The position numbers were made by a program, and so were the translations under genes. A stretch of 58,068 nucleotides of DNA from Deltaproteobacteria bacterium (GTDB lineage Bacteria; Desulfobacterota; Syntrophia; Syntrophales; UBA2210): assembly GCA_016933965.1 (NCBI GenBank), contig JAFGTS010000031.1, positions 1 to 58,068 of the forward strand. Direction: 5' to 3'. Each line of letters begins with the position of its first letter. Position 1 is the stretch's first letter. The notes under the pieces were generated by a model. It ran no database searches, had not been told where the DNA came from, and was given only the letters and a program-made list of their open reading frames with translations. This document shows, in pieces, positions 1-8,964 of the stretch.

Positions 1-868
1 AAAGGTTGGTTCCCGTTTCGAGTGAAGAGGCAAGTGAAAGTAGAAAGGCGGGTATCAGGGCGATAAGCTGCAAATAAGGGACCATGTTGAGAATACCTGT
101 AAAGAGCCCAAGAAGAATGCCCAGGGGGAGCCCAATGAGACAGAATCCCAGGGCAAAAAGGATACCAACGATGGTTGCTACCGCCGCCTGTCCCCTGAAA
201 TAGCTGTTCATGGCAGACTCGAAATCTTTCACGAATCCAACGACGGACTCGCGATAGAGTGGAGGGATCAGTTCTTTCCAGCCCGTGCTCACCTTCTGGT
301 AATCGATCAGCAGAAAGACAAGATAGAGGCCAATGATGGCAAGTCCCAGAATTCCCAAAAGAAAACTTGCCATACCCGTTGCAATTCCCCACACTCCGGG
401 GAGAACTTTCCGGGCCGCCATTTCAACGATGCTCCAGAAATTCTCGGCTTTAAAATACTCTTGTATTTCCTCTCTGGAAGCATACTCTTTCAATACGTTC
501 ACAAGATCAGGGGGAAGCAGTTGTCGCGCCCGCTGTGTAATATCGGTATTGTTTGCCAGGTCTGAGAGAATCCGACCGATATAACTCACTTCATGGATGA
601 TCAGGGGAATGATAAGCCAGAAAACGAACGTAATGACCCCGCTTACGAGGGCAAGAGCAATGAAGACGGATGCCGTTCTATTGGGGATCTTCTTCTGCAG
701 CAGAAGAACCAGCGGGTTCATCATGTATGCCAAGAGAAGAGCGACGGCAAAGGGAATAAGAACATCACTCAAAAGACTTAAAAGCCAGACCAGGGCCCAG
801 ATACCTGCGGCGGCCAAAACGAGACGAACTACCCGGTCAAAGGTAAAGGGTTTATTGTCTGGTATCAT
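1..868 (-). CDS. AI-2E family transporter/permease, C-terminus cut by window edge
   Basis: The minus strand is open from an ATG at 868 to the window edge (289 codons, no stop). An AGGAG five bases before the ATG supports this start. The protein begins MIPDNKPFTFDRVVRLVLAA, has alternating hydrophobic stretches, and ends in a Gly/Leu/Ile-rich segment followed by NMVPYLQLIALIPAF, typical of the AI-2E (YdiK/TqsA/PerM-like) permease family. Members have about 350 residues and 7-8 membrane helices, so about 60 residues lie outside the window. Substrates in this family range from autoinducer-2 to Na+/H+ exchange and often remain unknown; I would not assign AI-2. It is divergent from the DUF21/CBS gene. 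Confidence 0.85.
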   Translation of the reverse strand, partial: MIPDNKPFTFDRVVRLVLAAAGIWALVWLLSLLSDVLIPFAVALLLAYMMNPLVLLLQKKIPNRTASVFIALALVSGVITFVFWLIIPLIIHEVSYIGRILSDLANNTDITQRARQLLPPDLVNVLKEYASREEIQEYFKAENFWSIVEMAARKVLPGVWGIATGMASFLLGILGLAIIGLYLVFLLIDYQKVSTGWKELIPPLYRESVVGFVKDFESAMNSYFRGQAAVATIVGILFALGFCLIGLPLGILLGLFTGILNMVPYLQLIALIPAFLLSLASSLETGTNL

Positions 869-1117
869 GAGATCTCCTGTTTTTCGGAACGAGCGCCCTT
901 GCAATGTGCATAAAAGCCGCTTGGTTCCTTTTCTGAAGTGTGCATCAACATTATCCATGCTTTCATTCAGAACGCAACATGTGATAGAGTTTTTTACACC
1001 AACTTCGCATTCAATAAACATTGCATCAGTAGATGTTGATAATGCATGCTGATAATTATAAGTTTTTATACTGAATACTTTCAAGATTCGATTCAACAAA
1101 GAGACATCTGAATTCTT
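869..1117. other. AT-rich divergent intergenic region
   Basis: This spacer separates the divergent AI-2E permease and DUF21/CBS genes. The 990-1090 part is clearly more AT-rich than its surroundings and must carry both promoters. The best plus-strand candidate is TTGATA (about 1036) followed at a short 15-base spacing by TATAAG, which is suboptimal. I could not pick a convincing minus-strand promoter. Confidence 0.4.
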
Positions 1118-2338
1118 ATGAGATCATCAAACGCACGTTCATGCAAGATATTAGCAGTTATCTTCCTGTCGGTTTTTGCCGGAGCTACCGTTGCAGGAGG
1201 TACTGAAAACGGAATATTGCCGATTGTTGAAGGCTCAAAGACCGATGTCGTGCTCTTGATTGTCTTTGTATTGCTGGCATTGGTCTTCTCCTTCGTCTGT
1301 TCTATAGCGGAGGCCGTTCTCTTGAGTATCACGCCGTCGTTCATTGAGAGTCTCCGAGAGAAGCAACCAGAACGCGCGGGATTATTAAAACGGCTGCGGC
1401 AAGAGAGAATTGACCAATCACTTGCCGCGATCTTGACTTTGAACACGATCGCACACACTGTAGGGGCTGTTGTGGCTGGGGCTCAAGCTACGGTGGTATT
1501 TGGAAGTGTCTGGATTGGTTTGTTCTCCGCTGTCATGACGTTAATGATCTTATTTTTTTCTGAAATCATTCCCAAAACGATTGGGGCAGTCTACTGGCCG
1601 AAGTTCGTGGGGATAACGGCACTTTTCATACAGGGCCTGATCATATCTCTTTATCCGTTGGTGTGGATTGCTGAAGGACTGACAAGACTGATCGCCCGGG
1701 GAAAAGTGGAACATGTTTTCAGCCGTGATGAATTCGTCGCCATGGCGGATGTCGGTGAGCAGACTGGTCAGATTGACGAGCAAGAGTCCCAGTTCATACG
1801 AAATCTATTTCAGTTCGGCTCGCTGCAAGTAACAGACATCATGACACCACGTGTTGTAATTTCGGCATTGCCTCAAGATATGATGGTTGCGGAGGCCTTG
1901 AAGGATGTCACTGAAGCTCCATTCTCGCGCCTGCCGGTATACGAAACGGATATTGATAACATTACGGGCTTTGTTCTCAAAGATGAGATTCTAATGTCCA
2001 CGTCCCTGGGACGGGGTGATGTAAAGCTTGATGCACTGAAGCGAAGTGTTCATTTCGTTCCAGAGTTAATGCCATTGTCAATGCTGTTGGAATTTCTTCT
2101 CGATCATCGGCAACACATCGCCATTGTCGTTAATGAATATGGAGGAACGTCAGGGTTGGTAACGCTGGAAGATGTGTTGGAGACATTATTGGGCATGGAA
2201 ATTCAAGATGAAATGGATGATGTTGAAGACATGCGTGTTCTTGCACGGCAACAGTGGAAAAAACGCGCCAAGGCACTTGGCATCAAGGTGGAAATCACAG
2301 AAGAAAGCCAGGCCGGAAAGGGTGATCCGGCGAATTAG
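1118..2338 (+). CDS. DUF21 (CNNM) / CBS-pair membrane protein
   Basis: This 406-residue protein belongs to the CNNM/CorB-TlyC group. Residues 1-27 form a signal-like hydrophobic segment. A DUF21 transmembrane domain spans about 40-190 (FFSEIIPKTIGAVYWPKF lies in it). Two CBS motifs follow, about 230-285 (VTDIMTPRVVISALP) and 300-365 (IAIVVNEYGGTSGLVTLED). EYGGTSGLVTLEDVLE is the family hallmark. The usual C-terminal CorC/HlyC transporter-associated domain is absent, because the protein ends about 45 residues after the last CBS motif. Family members act in Mg2+/Co2+ homeostasis, so divalent-metal export is plausible but not shown. The Shine-Dalgarno match before the ATG is weak. A strong hairpin follows the stop. 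Confidence 0.9.
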   Translation: MRSSNARSCKILAVIFLSVFAGATVAGGTENGILPIVEGSKTDVVLLIVFVLLALVFSFVCSIAEAVLLSITPSFIESLREKQPERAGLLKRLRQERIDQSLAAILTLNTIAHTVGAVVAGAQATVVFGSVWIGLFSAVMTLMILFFSEIIPKTIGAVYWPKFVGITALFIQGLIISLYPLVWIAEGLTRLIARGKVEHVFSRDEFVAMADVGEQTGQIDEQESQFIRNLFQFGSLQVTDIMTPRVVISALPQDMMVAEALKDVTEAPFSRLPVYETDIDNITGFVLKDEILMSTSLGRGDVKLDALKRSVHFVPELMPLSMLLEFLLDHRQHIAIVVNEYGGTSGLVTLEDVLETLLGMEIQDEMDDVEDMRVLARQQWKKRAKALGIKVEITEESQAGKGDPAN

Positions 2339-2341
2339 GAA

Positions 2342-2372
2342 AAGGGTTACAGCCTGATATGCTGTAACCCTT
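2342..2372. terminator. Bidirectional hairpin terminator
   Basis: A perfect 12-bp stem (AAGGGTTACAGC, 2342-2353, with GCTGTAACCCTT, 2361-2372) encloses a 7-base loop four bases after the DUF21/CBS stop. On the minus strand the stem runs into TTTT, so it also ends transcripts coming from tRNA-Arg. Confidence 0.8.
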
Positions 2373-2380
2373 GCTATTTC

Positions 2381-2457
2381 TGGTGCCCCCGGTGTGACTC
2401 GAACACACGGCACACGGATTAGGAATCCGTTGCTCTATCCGCCTGAGCTACGGGGGC
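2381..2457 (-). tRNA. tRNA-Arg (anticodon CCT)
   Basis: The minus strand folds into a full cloverleaf: acceptor GCCCCCG (2457-2451) pairs with CGGGGGC (2391-2385), discriminator A, and the 3' CCA is encoded (2383-2381). The anticodon arm ACGGA-TTCCTAA-TCCGT gives anticodon CCT (reads AGG). The T arm contains GTTCGAGTC. It lies 38 bases downstream of the formimidoyltransferase gene on the same strand and may be partly co-transcribed with that operon. Confidence 0.97.
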
Positions 2458-2495
2458 ACGCGGCCTGTCGGTTTTTGAGAGGAAATCCCCTATCA

Positions 2496-3419
2496 TTATT
2501 TCTCCTTCGAGTCAAATGATTTGGGGGAAAAGGAGAGGTAGTTTTCGAGTATCCGCTCGGGACCGAAATTGACGAGTTTCAGATAGTCTGCCGAGACGCC
2601 TTCAAAGGCTTTTTGAGGTGCCAGGCCGATCAGTTCCGATTCGAGGACCTCGATCCCCCATTGAGCGGCCTGTTCGCGGATATGGTCGAAGACCACCACG
2701 GGCGGTGTTACTTCGTAATCGATGAGGTTCATGGAGACCTGGACGATCCCCCTGCTGGTAAGCTCGATACCGATGGCCCTGACGCAGGGGAGGCCACCGT
2801 ATGATTCCCTGATGTCCCGGGCGATCTGCCTGGCTGCGACGACGTTATCGCAGTTAAGATTGACATTGAAGGCGATGAGCGGTTTCCGGGCGCCGACGGC
2901 TGTCGCCCCGCTGCGGGGTTTGTACCGCACCGGGCCCGCGTCGGGCTTCCATTGCTCGTCCTTCAGCCGTTCCTCCAATCCTTCATACCGGCATCGCCGC
3001 ACGTCGGGAAGTTCCTTTTTCCGGGGGTGAAGGGCCGCCGCTCCGTAAAAGTAAACGGGTATCCTGTTACGGCGGGCGAAGCCGCGGCCGAAGGTGTGGG
3101 CCGCGGCGACGGCGTCCTCCATGCCGGCGCCGGCAAGGGGGATGAAGGGGACCACGTCGACGGCGCCCATGCGTGGATGCACGCCTTCATGGGTCCTCAT
3201 GTCGATCAGTTCGACAGCCCGGTCACAGAGTCGGTCGGCACCCGTCAGAATTGAATCACAGGTTCCGATGAAGGTGATGACGCTGCGGTTGTGGTCGGGG
3301 TCCATGCCGGCGTCGAGGACCCGCACGCCCCCGACGTCGGACAGCAGGCGCACCATCTCGTCGAGGAACATTCCGTTCCTGCCTTCACTGAAATTCGGCA
3401 CACATTCCATGATCTTCAT
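2496..3419 (-). CDS. ftcD: Glutamate formimidoyltransferase
   Basis: This 307-residue protein matches the formiminotransferase domain of FtcD, which moves the formimino group between formiminoglutamate and tetrahydrofolate. It begins MKIMECVPNFSEGRN, the family start. THEGVHPRMGAVDVVP (residues 76-91) contains His81, equivalent to the catalytic His82 of the mammalian enzyme. The cyclodeaminase half of bifunctional FTCD is absent, as in most single-domain bacterial forms. Its ATG overlaps the stop of the upstream phosphatase by 4 bases (ATGA), so the two are translationally coupled. No histidine-degradation genes lie nearby; the role here may be general one-carbon metabolism. Last gene of the smc-ftsY operon. 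Confidence 0.92.
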   Translation of the reverse strand: MKIMECVPNFSEGRNGMFLDEMVRLLSDVGGVRVLDAGMDPDHNRSVITFIGTCDSILTGADRLCDRAVELIDMRTHEGVHPRMGAVDVVPFIPLAGAGMEDAVAAAHTFGRGFARRNRIPVYFYGAAALHPRKKELPDVRRCRYEGLEERLKDEQWKPDAGPVRYKPRSGATAVGARKPLIAFNVNLNCDNVVAARQIARDIRESYGGLPCVRAIGIELTSRGIVQVSMNLIDYEVTPPVVVFDHIREQAAQWGIEVLESELIGLAPQKAFEGVSADYLKLVNFGPERILENYLSFSPKSFDSKEK

Positions 3420-4072
3420 ATGTCAAGTCCCCCCACCTGGTGGATCACTTCGGCGGGCAGCTCCAGGCAGGTCAGGTACCCGCCGTAAACGGCGCCCGTG
3501 TCGATCCCGATCTTGTAATCGTCTCGGTACACATCGGGAAAGGGTGTGTGGCCGAAGACGACGGTTTTTCCAAAGTCGTGATCGGACCGGATGAACTCGT
3601 AGCGTATCCAGAACAGGTCTTCCCGGTCCTGTTCCTCAAGAGGTATGCCGGGCCTGAAACCGGCATGCACGAAAAGATAGTCGTCGGTTTCAAAAAAAAG
3701 TTGCAGGGATTCAAAGAAGTCCCGGTGCGCTTCCGGCATGATATCGACAGCGCTTCGAAGCGACAGGCGATCGCGGTATGACCGCAGCGTCGCGTCTCCC
3801 CCGTTGTAAAGAAACATGTCACCCGTTGTTCCGCCCGTGATGTAGTCGAGGAACATCTGCTCATGGTTTCCCATGAGACAGACAACGTGGTTCAGGCGCG
3901 CCTTCAGTTCAAGCACGCGATCAACCACCCCTTTTGAAGCGGGGCCCCGGTCTATGTAATCGCCGATGAAGAGGAGAAGGTCGCGATCCGCATTGATAGT
4001 GATGGTGGAGAGCAGTGCATCCAGTTCGTCGAGGCACCCGTGGATGTCGCCGATGGCGAATATTTTTTCCAT
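3416..4072 (-). CDS. Metallophosphoesterase, PPP-family serine/threonine phosphatase-like
   Basis: This 218-residue calcineurin-like phosphoesterase has all PPP signature motifs: GDIHG (8-12), GDYIDRG (37-43), GNHE (68-71), and the later metal-ligand histidines in VHAG and VFGHTP. It resembles the short bacterial PrpA/PrpE and lambda-phosphatase group, which dephosphorylate Ser/Thr or Tyr phosphoproteins or Ap4A. The substrate cannot be read from sequence. It sits 9 bases downstream of ftsY and overlaps ftcD by 4 bases, so it belongs to the same transcript. Confidence 0.9.
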   Translation of the reverse strand: MEKIFAIGDIHGCLDELDALLSTITINADRDLLLFIGDYIDRGPASKGVVDRVLELKARLNHVVCLMGNHEQMFLDYITGGTTGDMFLYNGGDATLRSYRDRLSLRSAVDIMPEAHRDFFESLQLFFETDDYLFVHAGFRPGIPLEEQDREDLFWIRYEFIRSDHDFGKTVVFGHTPFPDVYRDDYKIGIDTGAVYGGYLTCLELPAEVIHQVGGLDI

Positions 4073-4081
4073 GGCCTCTCC

Positions 4082-5014
4082 TTATTCGAAGAGGGCTTTG
4101 ACAAATTCCTCGCTCTTGAATGTCCGCAGGTCATCGATCTTTTCACCGATGCCGATATACCGGATGGGGAGCTTCATTTCCTTGGCGATCCTGACCACGA
4201 TACCTCCCTTTGATGTGCCGTCCAGTTTCGTCAGGGCCAGCCCGGTGATGCCGATCTCCTTGTTGAACATCTGTGCCTGTGAGACGGCGTTCTGACCCGT
4301 GGTGGCGTCAAGGACGAGCAGTGTCTCGTGGGGGGACCCGGGAAGTTCCCGTCCCATGATTCTCTGGACCTTTTTGAGCTCGTCCATGAGGTTGGTCTTC
4401 GTATGCAGCCGGCCCGCCGTGTCGATGATAAGGACATTCACGTTCTTCGACTGGGCGGAGTGGATGGCGTCATAAACGACGGCCGATGGGTCGGCGCCCA
4501 TCTTCTGTTTTATCAGGGGAACGCCGGTCCGGGTGCTCCAGATCTCAAGCTGCTCGATGGCTGCCGCCCGGAAGGTGTCCGCCGCCGCGAGCATGACGGA
4601 GAGCCCTCTCTTTGTGAAGCGATGCGCCATTTTTCCGATGGTGGTTGTTTTCCCCGTGCCGTTCACGCCCACCACCATGATAGTGTAAAGCGAGTCCAGC
4701 GGTATCCGCAGCGGGGCTTCACAGTGGGCCAGGATGCCGACCATATTGTCCTTGATGATGTTCTTGAGCGAATCCGATTGGTCCAATTCACGGCGTTTCG
4801 CCCGGTCCCGCATATCCTCGATGAGGTCGCAGGTGAAGGCCGGCCCTAGGTCAGCGGCTATCATGATCTCTTCCAGGTCTTCAAAAGTATCCTGGGAGAT
4901 CACCTTGTCGCCGGAGATCATTTCATCGAGATTTCTGACAAAGCTCTTTCGTGTTTTGTCAAGACCCGTTTTGAGCCGTGAGAAAAATCCCGCTTCCTTG
5001 CTGTTCTCTTCCAT
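4082..5014 (-). CDS. ftsY: Signal recognition particle receptor FtsY
   Basis: This 310-residue protein is the membrane-associated SRP-GTPase that docks ribosome-SRP complexes at the translocon. The N-terminal A domain is very short; the N domain is about 1-105. The G domain has G1 GVNGTGKTT (116-124), the RNC insertion motif DTFRAAAIEQLE, G3 DTAGR, G4 TKLDG and closing GIGEKIDDLRTF. SRP-GTPase motifs DTAGRLHT and TKLDGTSKGG separate it from other GTPases. Length fits compact FtsY proteins. It lies 80 bases downstream of smc on the same strand, an arrangement seen in several phyla. Confidence 0.97.
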   Translation of the reverse strand: MEENSKEAGFFSRLKTGLDKTRKSFVRNLDEMISGDKVISQDTFEDLEEIMIAADLGPAFTCDLIEDMRDRAKRRELDQSDSLKNIIKDNMVGILAHCEAPLRIPLDSLYTIMVVGVNGTGKTTTIGKMAHRFTKRGLSVMLAAADTFRAAAIEQLEIWSTRTGVPLIKQKMGADPSAVVYDAIHSAQSKNVNVLIIDTAGRLHTKTNLMDELKKVQRIMGRELPGSPHETLLVLDATTGQNAVSQAQMFNKEIGITGLALTKLDGTSKGGIVVRIAKEMKLPIRYIGIGEKIDDLRTFKSEEFVKALFE

Positions 5015-5094
5015 CGTCGAACTTCCAGATCAGGGTTTAGGCGCTACTCATACAATGTTTCCCGTGAGATGTAAAGAATCGAATCAGGTGAGGT

Positions 5095-8000
5095 TCAATT
5101 GAGGCTGACAGATACGATGCTCGATATGCCGTTTTTCGCCATGGTGACGCCGATGAGGTTGTCGGCGGCCTCCATGGTCTGCTTGTTGTGCGTTATGTAG
5201 ATGACCTGGGAGTTGCGGGCGACGTCCTTCACGAGATTCTTGAAAAGGTATACGTTCGTATCGTCCAGCGGCGCGTCGGCCTCGTCAAGGACCAGGAAGG
5301 GCGTCGGACGGTACAGGAGGATCGAAAAGATCAGGGCCACTGCCGAGAGGGCCTTTTCGCCGCCCGACAGGAGGGACAGGTTCTGCCGCCGTTTCCCCGG
5401 GATCTGAAGTTCGATATCGACGCCGGTTTCCAGCATGTCCTCTTCGTCGGTAAGGATCAGCCGACCCTTGCCGCCAGGGAAAAGCCGGGGAAAGACCTCC
5501 TGGAAATAGCCGTCCACAGCCTCGAAGGTTTCGGCGAAACGCTTTCTCGATATCTGGTTTATCCTTGAGATGGTCCGCTGCAGGGACTCGATCGATTCGT
5601 TGAGGTCCTTCAGCTGGATCGCGAGGAAATCGTGGCGTTCCCGCAGCTGCTCATGTTCGCTGAGGGCGAGAAGATTGACTTCTCCGAACTCCTCGATCTT
5701 CTTTTCACTGTCCGTAAGTTTCCGGTGCAGCTGTTCGGTCTCTGATTCGCTCAGTCCAGCGAATCCCGGCAACAGTTCCTCTATATCGACGGCATATTTT
5801 TCCTCAATCGCCCGGGCAAGTGTTTCAAGTTTTATGTTCAGCTCCCGGATCTCGATCTCAAGGTTGCCGGCCTTCTTCGCCAGTTCTTCGTGGAGCCTTC
5901 GTTCCTTCAGGACCGACACCTCGTGCTCCCGAAGAACCGATTCCCTGTTTCCCTGCAGCTCCCGCCGGTGTGACAGGTCTTTCTCCAGACCGTTGTATGT
6001 TTCATACAGTCCGGTCAGGGCCGTCTCATCCCGTTCTATGGATTGAGCCGTTTCGGCAGCCTTGTTCTCGCCGTTGCGCAGGTCCACATGAAGCTGAGAA
6101 ATGGCCTCACCGGCTTCCAGGAGTGCCTTGTCAAGCCGGGCAAGGGTCTCTTCCTTCCCCTTGTGCTGTTCCTCAAGAGAAGTTATGGAAATTCTCTTTT
6201 CCACCAGTTCGGCGTCTCGTCCGGCCAGTTCCTCCTTGAGGCGGGTCCACTCTTCCTGAAGGGCGGTGATCCGCTCGCCGGCGGATGCCATAGCCTCTTT
6301 CTGCGATGCCTCTTCCTGCCGAAGCTCCTCTATCCGCCGCAGGGCATCCTCTTTTTCCGATTCCAGTGTATCCCGGTTGAAGGTAGCGACCGTGATGGCC
6401 TGATCGATCCAGGATGCTTCTCCGTCAAGCCTCTCGAGGTCCTTCTCCCGTCCGTTGATGGCGATCTGCTGTTCATGGATCTGTGTCCTGAGAACGGCTG
6501 TCCGCTCACGGAGCGCCGAGAGTGCCGTCTTCAGTTTTTCCGCATGAGAGCGGCTTTTTGCGAGACGACCGTTCAGTGCATCCACCAGGGCGTTCAATTC
6601 TTCGATCTCACGGTTGTTCCGCAAAAGCGAACCCTCACCGTTCACGGCGCTACCGCCGGTTATGACGCCGTCGGAGCGGATGATGTCGCCTTCGGGGGTG
6701 ACATAGGTCCCCGTGAATCCGTTCTTCTCCCACAGGCCCAGTGCCGTCCGGAGGTCGGATATCAGAAGAACGTCCTTCAGGAGGTAGTCAACGATGGGAC
6801 GGTAATGATCGTCATGGGGCGTCACATGGTCAGCAAGGCGGACCGCCCCCTTCAGGTAGGCGGGAAGGGTTTCGTCGGTGCCGCCATTTCGCAGTTCCAG
6901 GGGAATGAAGCTGCCCCGTCCCGAGGCGCGCTGCTTGAGGTAATCGATCGCCTTCATGCCTTCTTTCTGGCTTTTGACGATGACATACTGCAGCTTGTCC
7001 TCGAGGGCCGCTTCAACGGCCGTTTCATAGTTCCGGGGAACGCTGATGTTGTCGGCGACCAGGCCGAGCACTTCGTCGCGGGGTAATTCCCGTGTCTGAA
7101 CCGCCTTCAGTATGGTTCGGGTCCCTTCACTGCACAGTTCGAATCGTTCGCGCAGTTCCTTTAATGATGTCAACCGTGACGAGGCGATGCCGATCTCCTG
7201 CCGGATGCCGTCGATCTCTTCCAGCAGGGTCGCAAGCTCCGCTTCTTTCTGCTGGCTGCCGGCCTGGATGTTCTCTTCCTCGGAAATAAGCTTCGCAAGA
7301 CCCTCCCGGTCCGCCGACAATTGGGCGGCCAGCGCGGTCCGTTTTTTCTCAAGGGCCGTCCGCTGCTTTTTCTTTTCAGCGAGTTCCTTTTCCTCGGTGG
7401 TTATCTTCACACCGATGGAATCCATTCCTTTCAGAAGGGCGGCGAGGACGTTCTTCACGCGAGCCTGTTCGGCGACCCGGTCTATGTGGCTCGATTTCTC
7501 CATTTCGAGGGTTTCATGGAGTGACCTCTCACGGACCCTGAGGCCCTCGACGGTTTTCTGTATCTCCACCATTAATGATGTAAGGTCATTGATCCGTTTC
7601 CGGTATTCCTCTGTCGACGTGTGTATCCCATCGATTTCCTGGTTGATCTCTTTCCGTCGCTGCTCCTGTCCGGCTATTTCGCGGATGTTGGCTTCCTTTT
7701 TACGCTGAAGTTCCCTGATTGTTTCCCGCGCGAAGTTGATCCCCTGCTCCTTGATGTTTATTTCATTTCTGACGGAGTAGAACCGCTCCTGCAGGTCGGT
7801 GATGGCCGCTTCCTGCTCGGCAAGTTGCGATCTCATGTCTTCAACGGCGGCTTCCGAGCTCTTCAGTGCGGTTTGTGCTTCTATATGTTCTTTGTTGAGG
7901 GAATCGGCGGCGTGTTGCAGTTGTGCTCTTCGCGCGGTCAGTTCCGCATAGGTCTGCAGGGAGAGCTGCAGGCGGGCTTCCTTGATCTCTTTCCTCAGTT

Positions 8001-8658
8001 CCTTGTACCGCTCCGCTTTTTTCGCCTGGCGAGCCGTGGCGTTGAGCTGGCTTTTGACTTCTCTGAGAATATCGTTCAGCCTGGTGATGTTCTGCTGTGT
8101 CGCCTCGATCTTCCGGGTCGCCGATTCCCTCCTTGATTTATATTTGACGATGCCAGCCGCTTCTTCAATGAACTCGCGCCGGTCCTGGGGCTTTGCTTCG
8201 ACCAGTTTCGTCACCCGTTCCTGTTCGACGATGGAGTATGTCCTGGCCCCCACGCCCATATCCATGAAGAATTCTCTGACATCGAGGAGCCGGCAGGGTG
8301 CCTTGTTGATGAAGTACTCGCTCTCTCCGTCGCGGTAAAGCCGCCGTGATATGGTGATCTCCGACATCTCGGCGAACTTGCCCGGGAAGATCCTGCCGTT
8401 ACGCTCCAGGGTCATGGTCACTTCCGCGATGTTGACACCGGCGGTTCCGTCGCTGCCGTTGAAAATGACGTCCTCCATCTTTTTCCCGCGGAGCGCCGTG
8501 AATCGCTGTTCACCCATGACCCAGCGGATCGCGTCCACAATGTTGCTTTTACCGCACCCGTTGGGACCGACGATGGCGCTGATCCCTTCGGAAAATTCGA
8601 GCGGAGTCTTATCCCTGAAGGATTTGAAGCCCAGTATGTCCAGTTTCGCCAGTTTCAT
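5095..8658 (-). CDS. smc: Chromosome segregation protein SMC
   Basis: This 1187-residue SMC ATPase acts in chromosome compaction. Head: KLDILGFKSF at the N-terminus and Walker A GPNGCGKSN. Two long coiled coils flank a Gly-rich hinge at about 500-660. The C-terminal head has signature LSGGEKALSAVAL and Walker B/D-loop VLDEADAPLDDTN (Ala-Pro instead of the commoner Val-Ala). I chose ATG 8658, where homologues start (MKLAKLDILGFKSF). An upstream GTG (8709) would add 17 unlikely residues. The AGGAGG lies about 17 bases from the chosen ATG, which is unusually far. No scpA or scpB is in the window. Confidence 0.97.
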   Translation of the reverse strand: MKLAKLDILGFKSFRDKTPLEFSEGISAIVGPNGCGKSNIVDAIRWVMGEQRFTALRGKKMEDVIFNGSDGTAGVNIAEVTMTLERNGRIFPGKFAEMSEITISRRLYRDGESEYFINKAPCRLLDVREFFMDMGVGARTYSIVEQERVTKLVEAKPQDRREFIEEAAGIVKYKSRRESATRKIEATQQNITRLNDILREVKSQLNATARQAKKAERYKELRKEIKEARLQLSLQTYAELTARRAQLQHAADSLNKEHIEAQTALKSSEAAVEDMRSQLAEQEAAITDLQERFYSVRNEINIKEQGINFARETIRELQRKKEANIREIAGQEQRRKEINQEIDGIHTSTEEYRKRINDLTSLMVEIQKTVEGLRVRERSLHETLEMEKSSHIDRVAEQARVKNVLAALLKGMDSIGVKITTEEKELAEKKKQRTALEKKRTALAAQLSADREGLAKLISEEENIQAGSQQKEAELATLLEEIDGIRQEIGIASSRLTSLKELRERFELCSEGTRTILKAVQTRELPRDEVLGLVADNISVPRNYETAVEAALEDKLQYVIVKSQKEGMKAIDYLKQRASGRGSFIPLELRNGGTDETLPAYLKGAVRLADHVTPHDDHYRPIVDYLLKDVLLISDLRTALGLWEKNGFTGTYVTPEGDIIRSDGVITGGSAVNGEGSLLRNNREIEELNALVDALNGRLAKSRSHAEKLKTALSALRERTAVLRTQIHEQQIAINGREKDLERLDGEASWIDQAITVATFNRDTLESEKEDALRRIEELRQEEASQKEAMASAGERITALQEEWTRLKEELAGRDAELVEKRISITSLEEQHKGKEETLARLDKALLEAGEAISQLHVDLRNGENKAAETAQSIERDETALTGLYETYNGLEKDLSHRRELQGNRESVLREHEVSVLKERRLHEELAKKAGNLEIEIRELNIKLETLARAIEEKYAVDIEELLPGFAGLSESETEQLHRKLTDSEKKIEEFGEVNLLALSEHEQLRERHDFLAIQLKDLNESIESLQRTISRINQISRKRFAETFEAVDGYFQEVFPRLFPGGKGRLILTDEEDMLETGVDIELQIPGKRRQNLSLLSGGEKALSAVALIFSILLYRPTPFLVLDEADAPLDDTNVYLFKNLVKDVARNSQVIYITHNKQTMEAADNLIGVTMAKNGISSIVSVSLN

Positions 8659-8734
8659 GCAGTATGACCGTTTTTCCTCCTTCCGTCGGCCGGAAGGACC
8701 TAATCTCACTTATTTTTTCCATAATTTGAGCAAA

Positions 8735-8763
8735 AATTTATCAGAAGAACCGGTCTTTGTAAA
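8735..8763 (-). promoter_or_regulatory. Sigma70-type promoter of the smc operon
   Basis: On the minus strand TTTACA (8763-8758) and TAAATT (8740-8735) are separated by exactly 17 bases. The predicted start lies about 70 bases before the smc ATG. One mismatch in the -35 box and two in the -10 box, so moderate strength. Confidence 0.6.
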
Positions 8764-8770
8764 GCAAAAA

Positions 8771-8784
8771 CACAATATATTGTG
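8771..8784. promoter_or_regulatory. Perfect 14-bp palindrome, candidate operator
   Basis: CACAATATATTGTG is a perfect palindrome 8 bases upstream of the -35 box of the smc promoter. Size and position fit a dimeric regulator site. The regulator is unknown. Confidence 0.4.
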
Positions 8785-8891
8785 GCCGATTTTTTTCGAA
8801 CACATCTTGTTGTGTTTTTTATCCACAGGGCGCCAATTATTTCAATGTCTTTTCAAAAAGAGGTCATTCGGGTGCGGTGCCCCCTTTTTTC

Positions 8892-8920
8892 TTGACTCTT
8901 GCTGCGAGAGGTCATATGAA
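8892..8920 (+). promoter_or_regulatory. Sigma70-type promoter of the acyl-CoA synthetase gene
   Basis: TTGACT (8892-8897), 17-base spacer, TATGAA (8915-8920). The predicted start is near 8927, giving a leader of about 38 bases to the ATG at 8965. Confidence 0.65.
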
Positions 8921-8964
8921 CGCACCAGCGATTACGCGTTCTATCCGAGGAGGTGTTGTATATC

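Larger units (their letters stand above)
8659..8964. other. Divergent promoter region between smc and acyl-CoA synthetase
   Basis: This roughly 300-base non-coding region holds one promoter per strand, given separately, and the 14-bp palindrome at 8771-8784. It is rich in A and T tracts. A second imperfect repeat (AACACA...TTGTGTT, about 8800-8816) has the same AACACA/TGTGTT flavour. Confidence 0.6.

Noticed and set aside
593-1052. Plus-strand frames in the first kilobase
   Set aside because: They are antisense to the clearly recognisable AI-2E permease.
6043-7086. 347-codon frame antisense to smc
   Set aside because: Low-complexity translation without recognisable domains, fully inside a certain smc gene.
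8659-8709. GTG start for smc at 8709
   Set aside because: It would add 17 residues unlike any SMC N-terminus; homologues start at the ATG at 8658.
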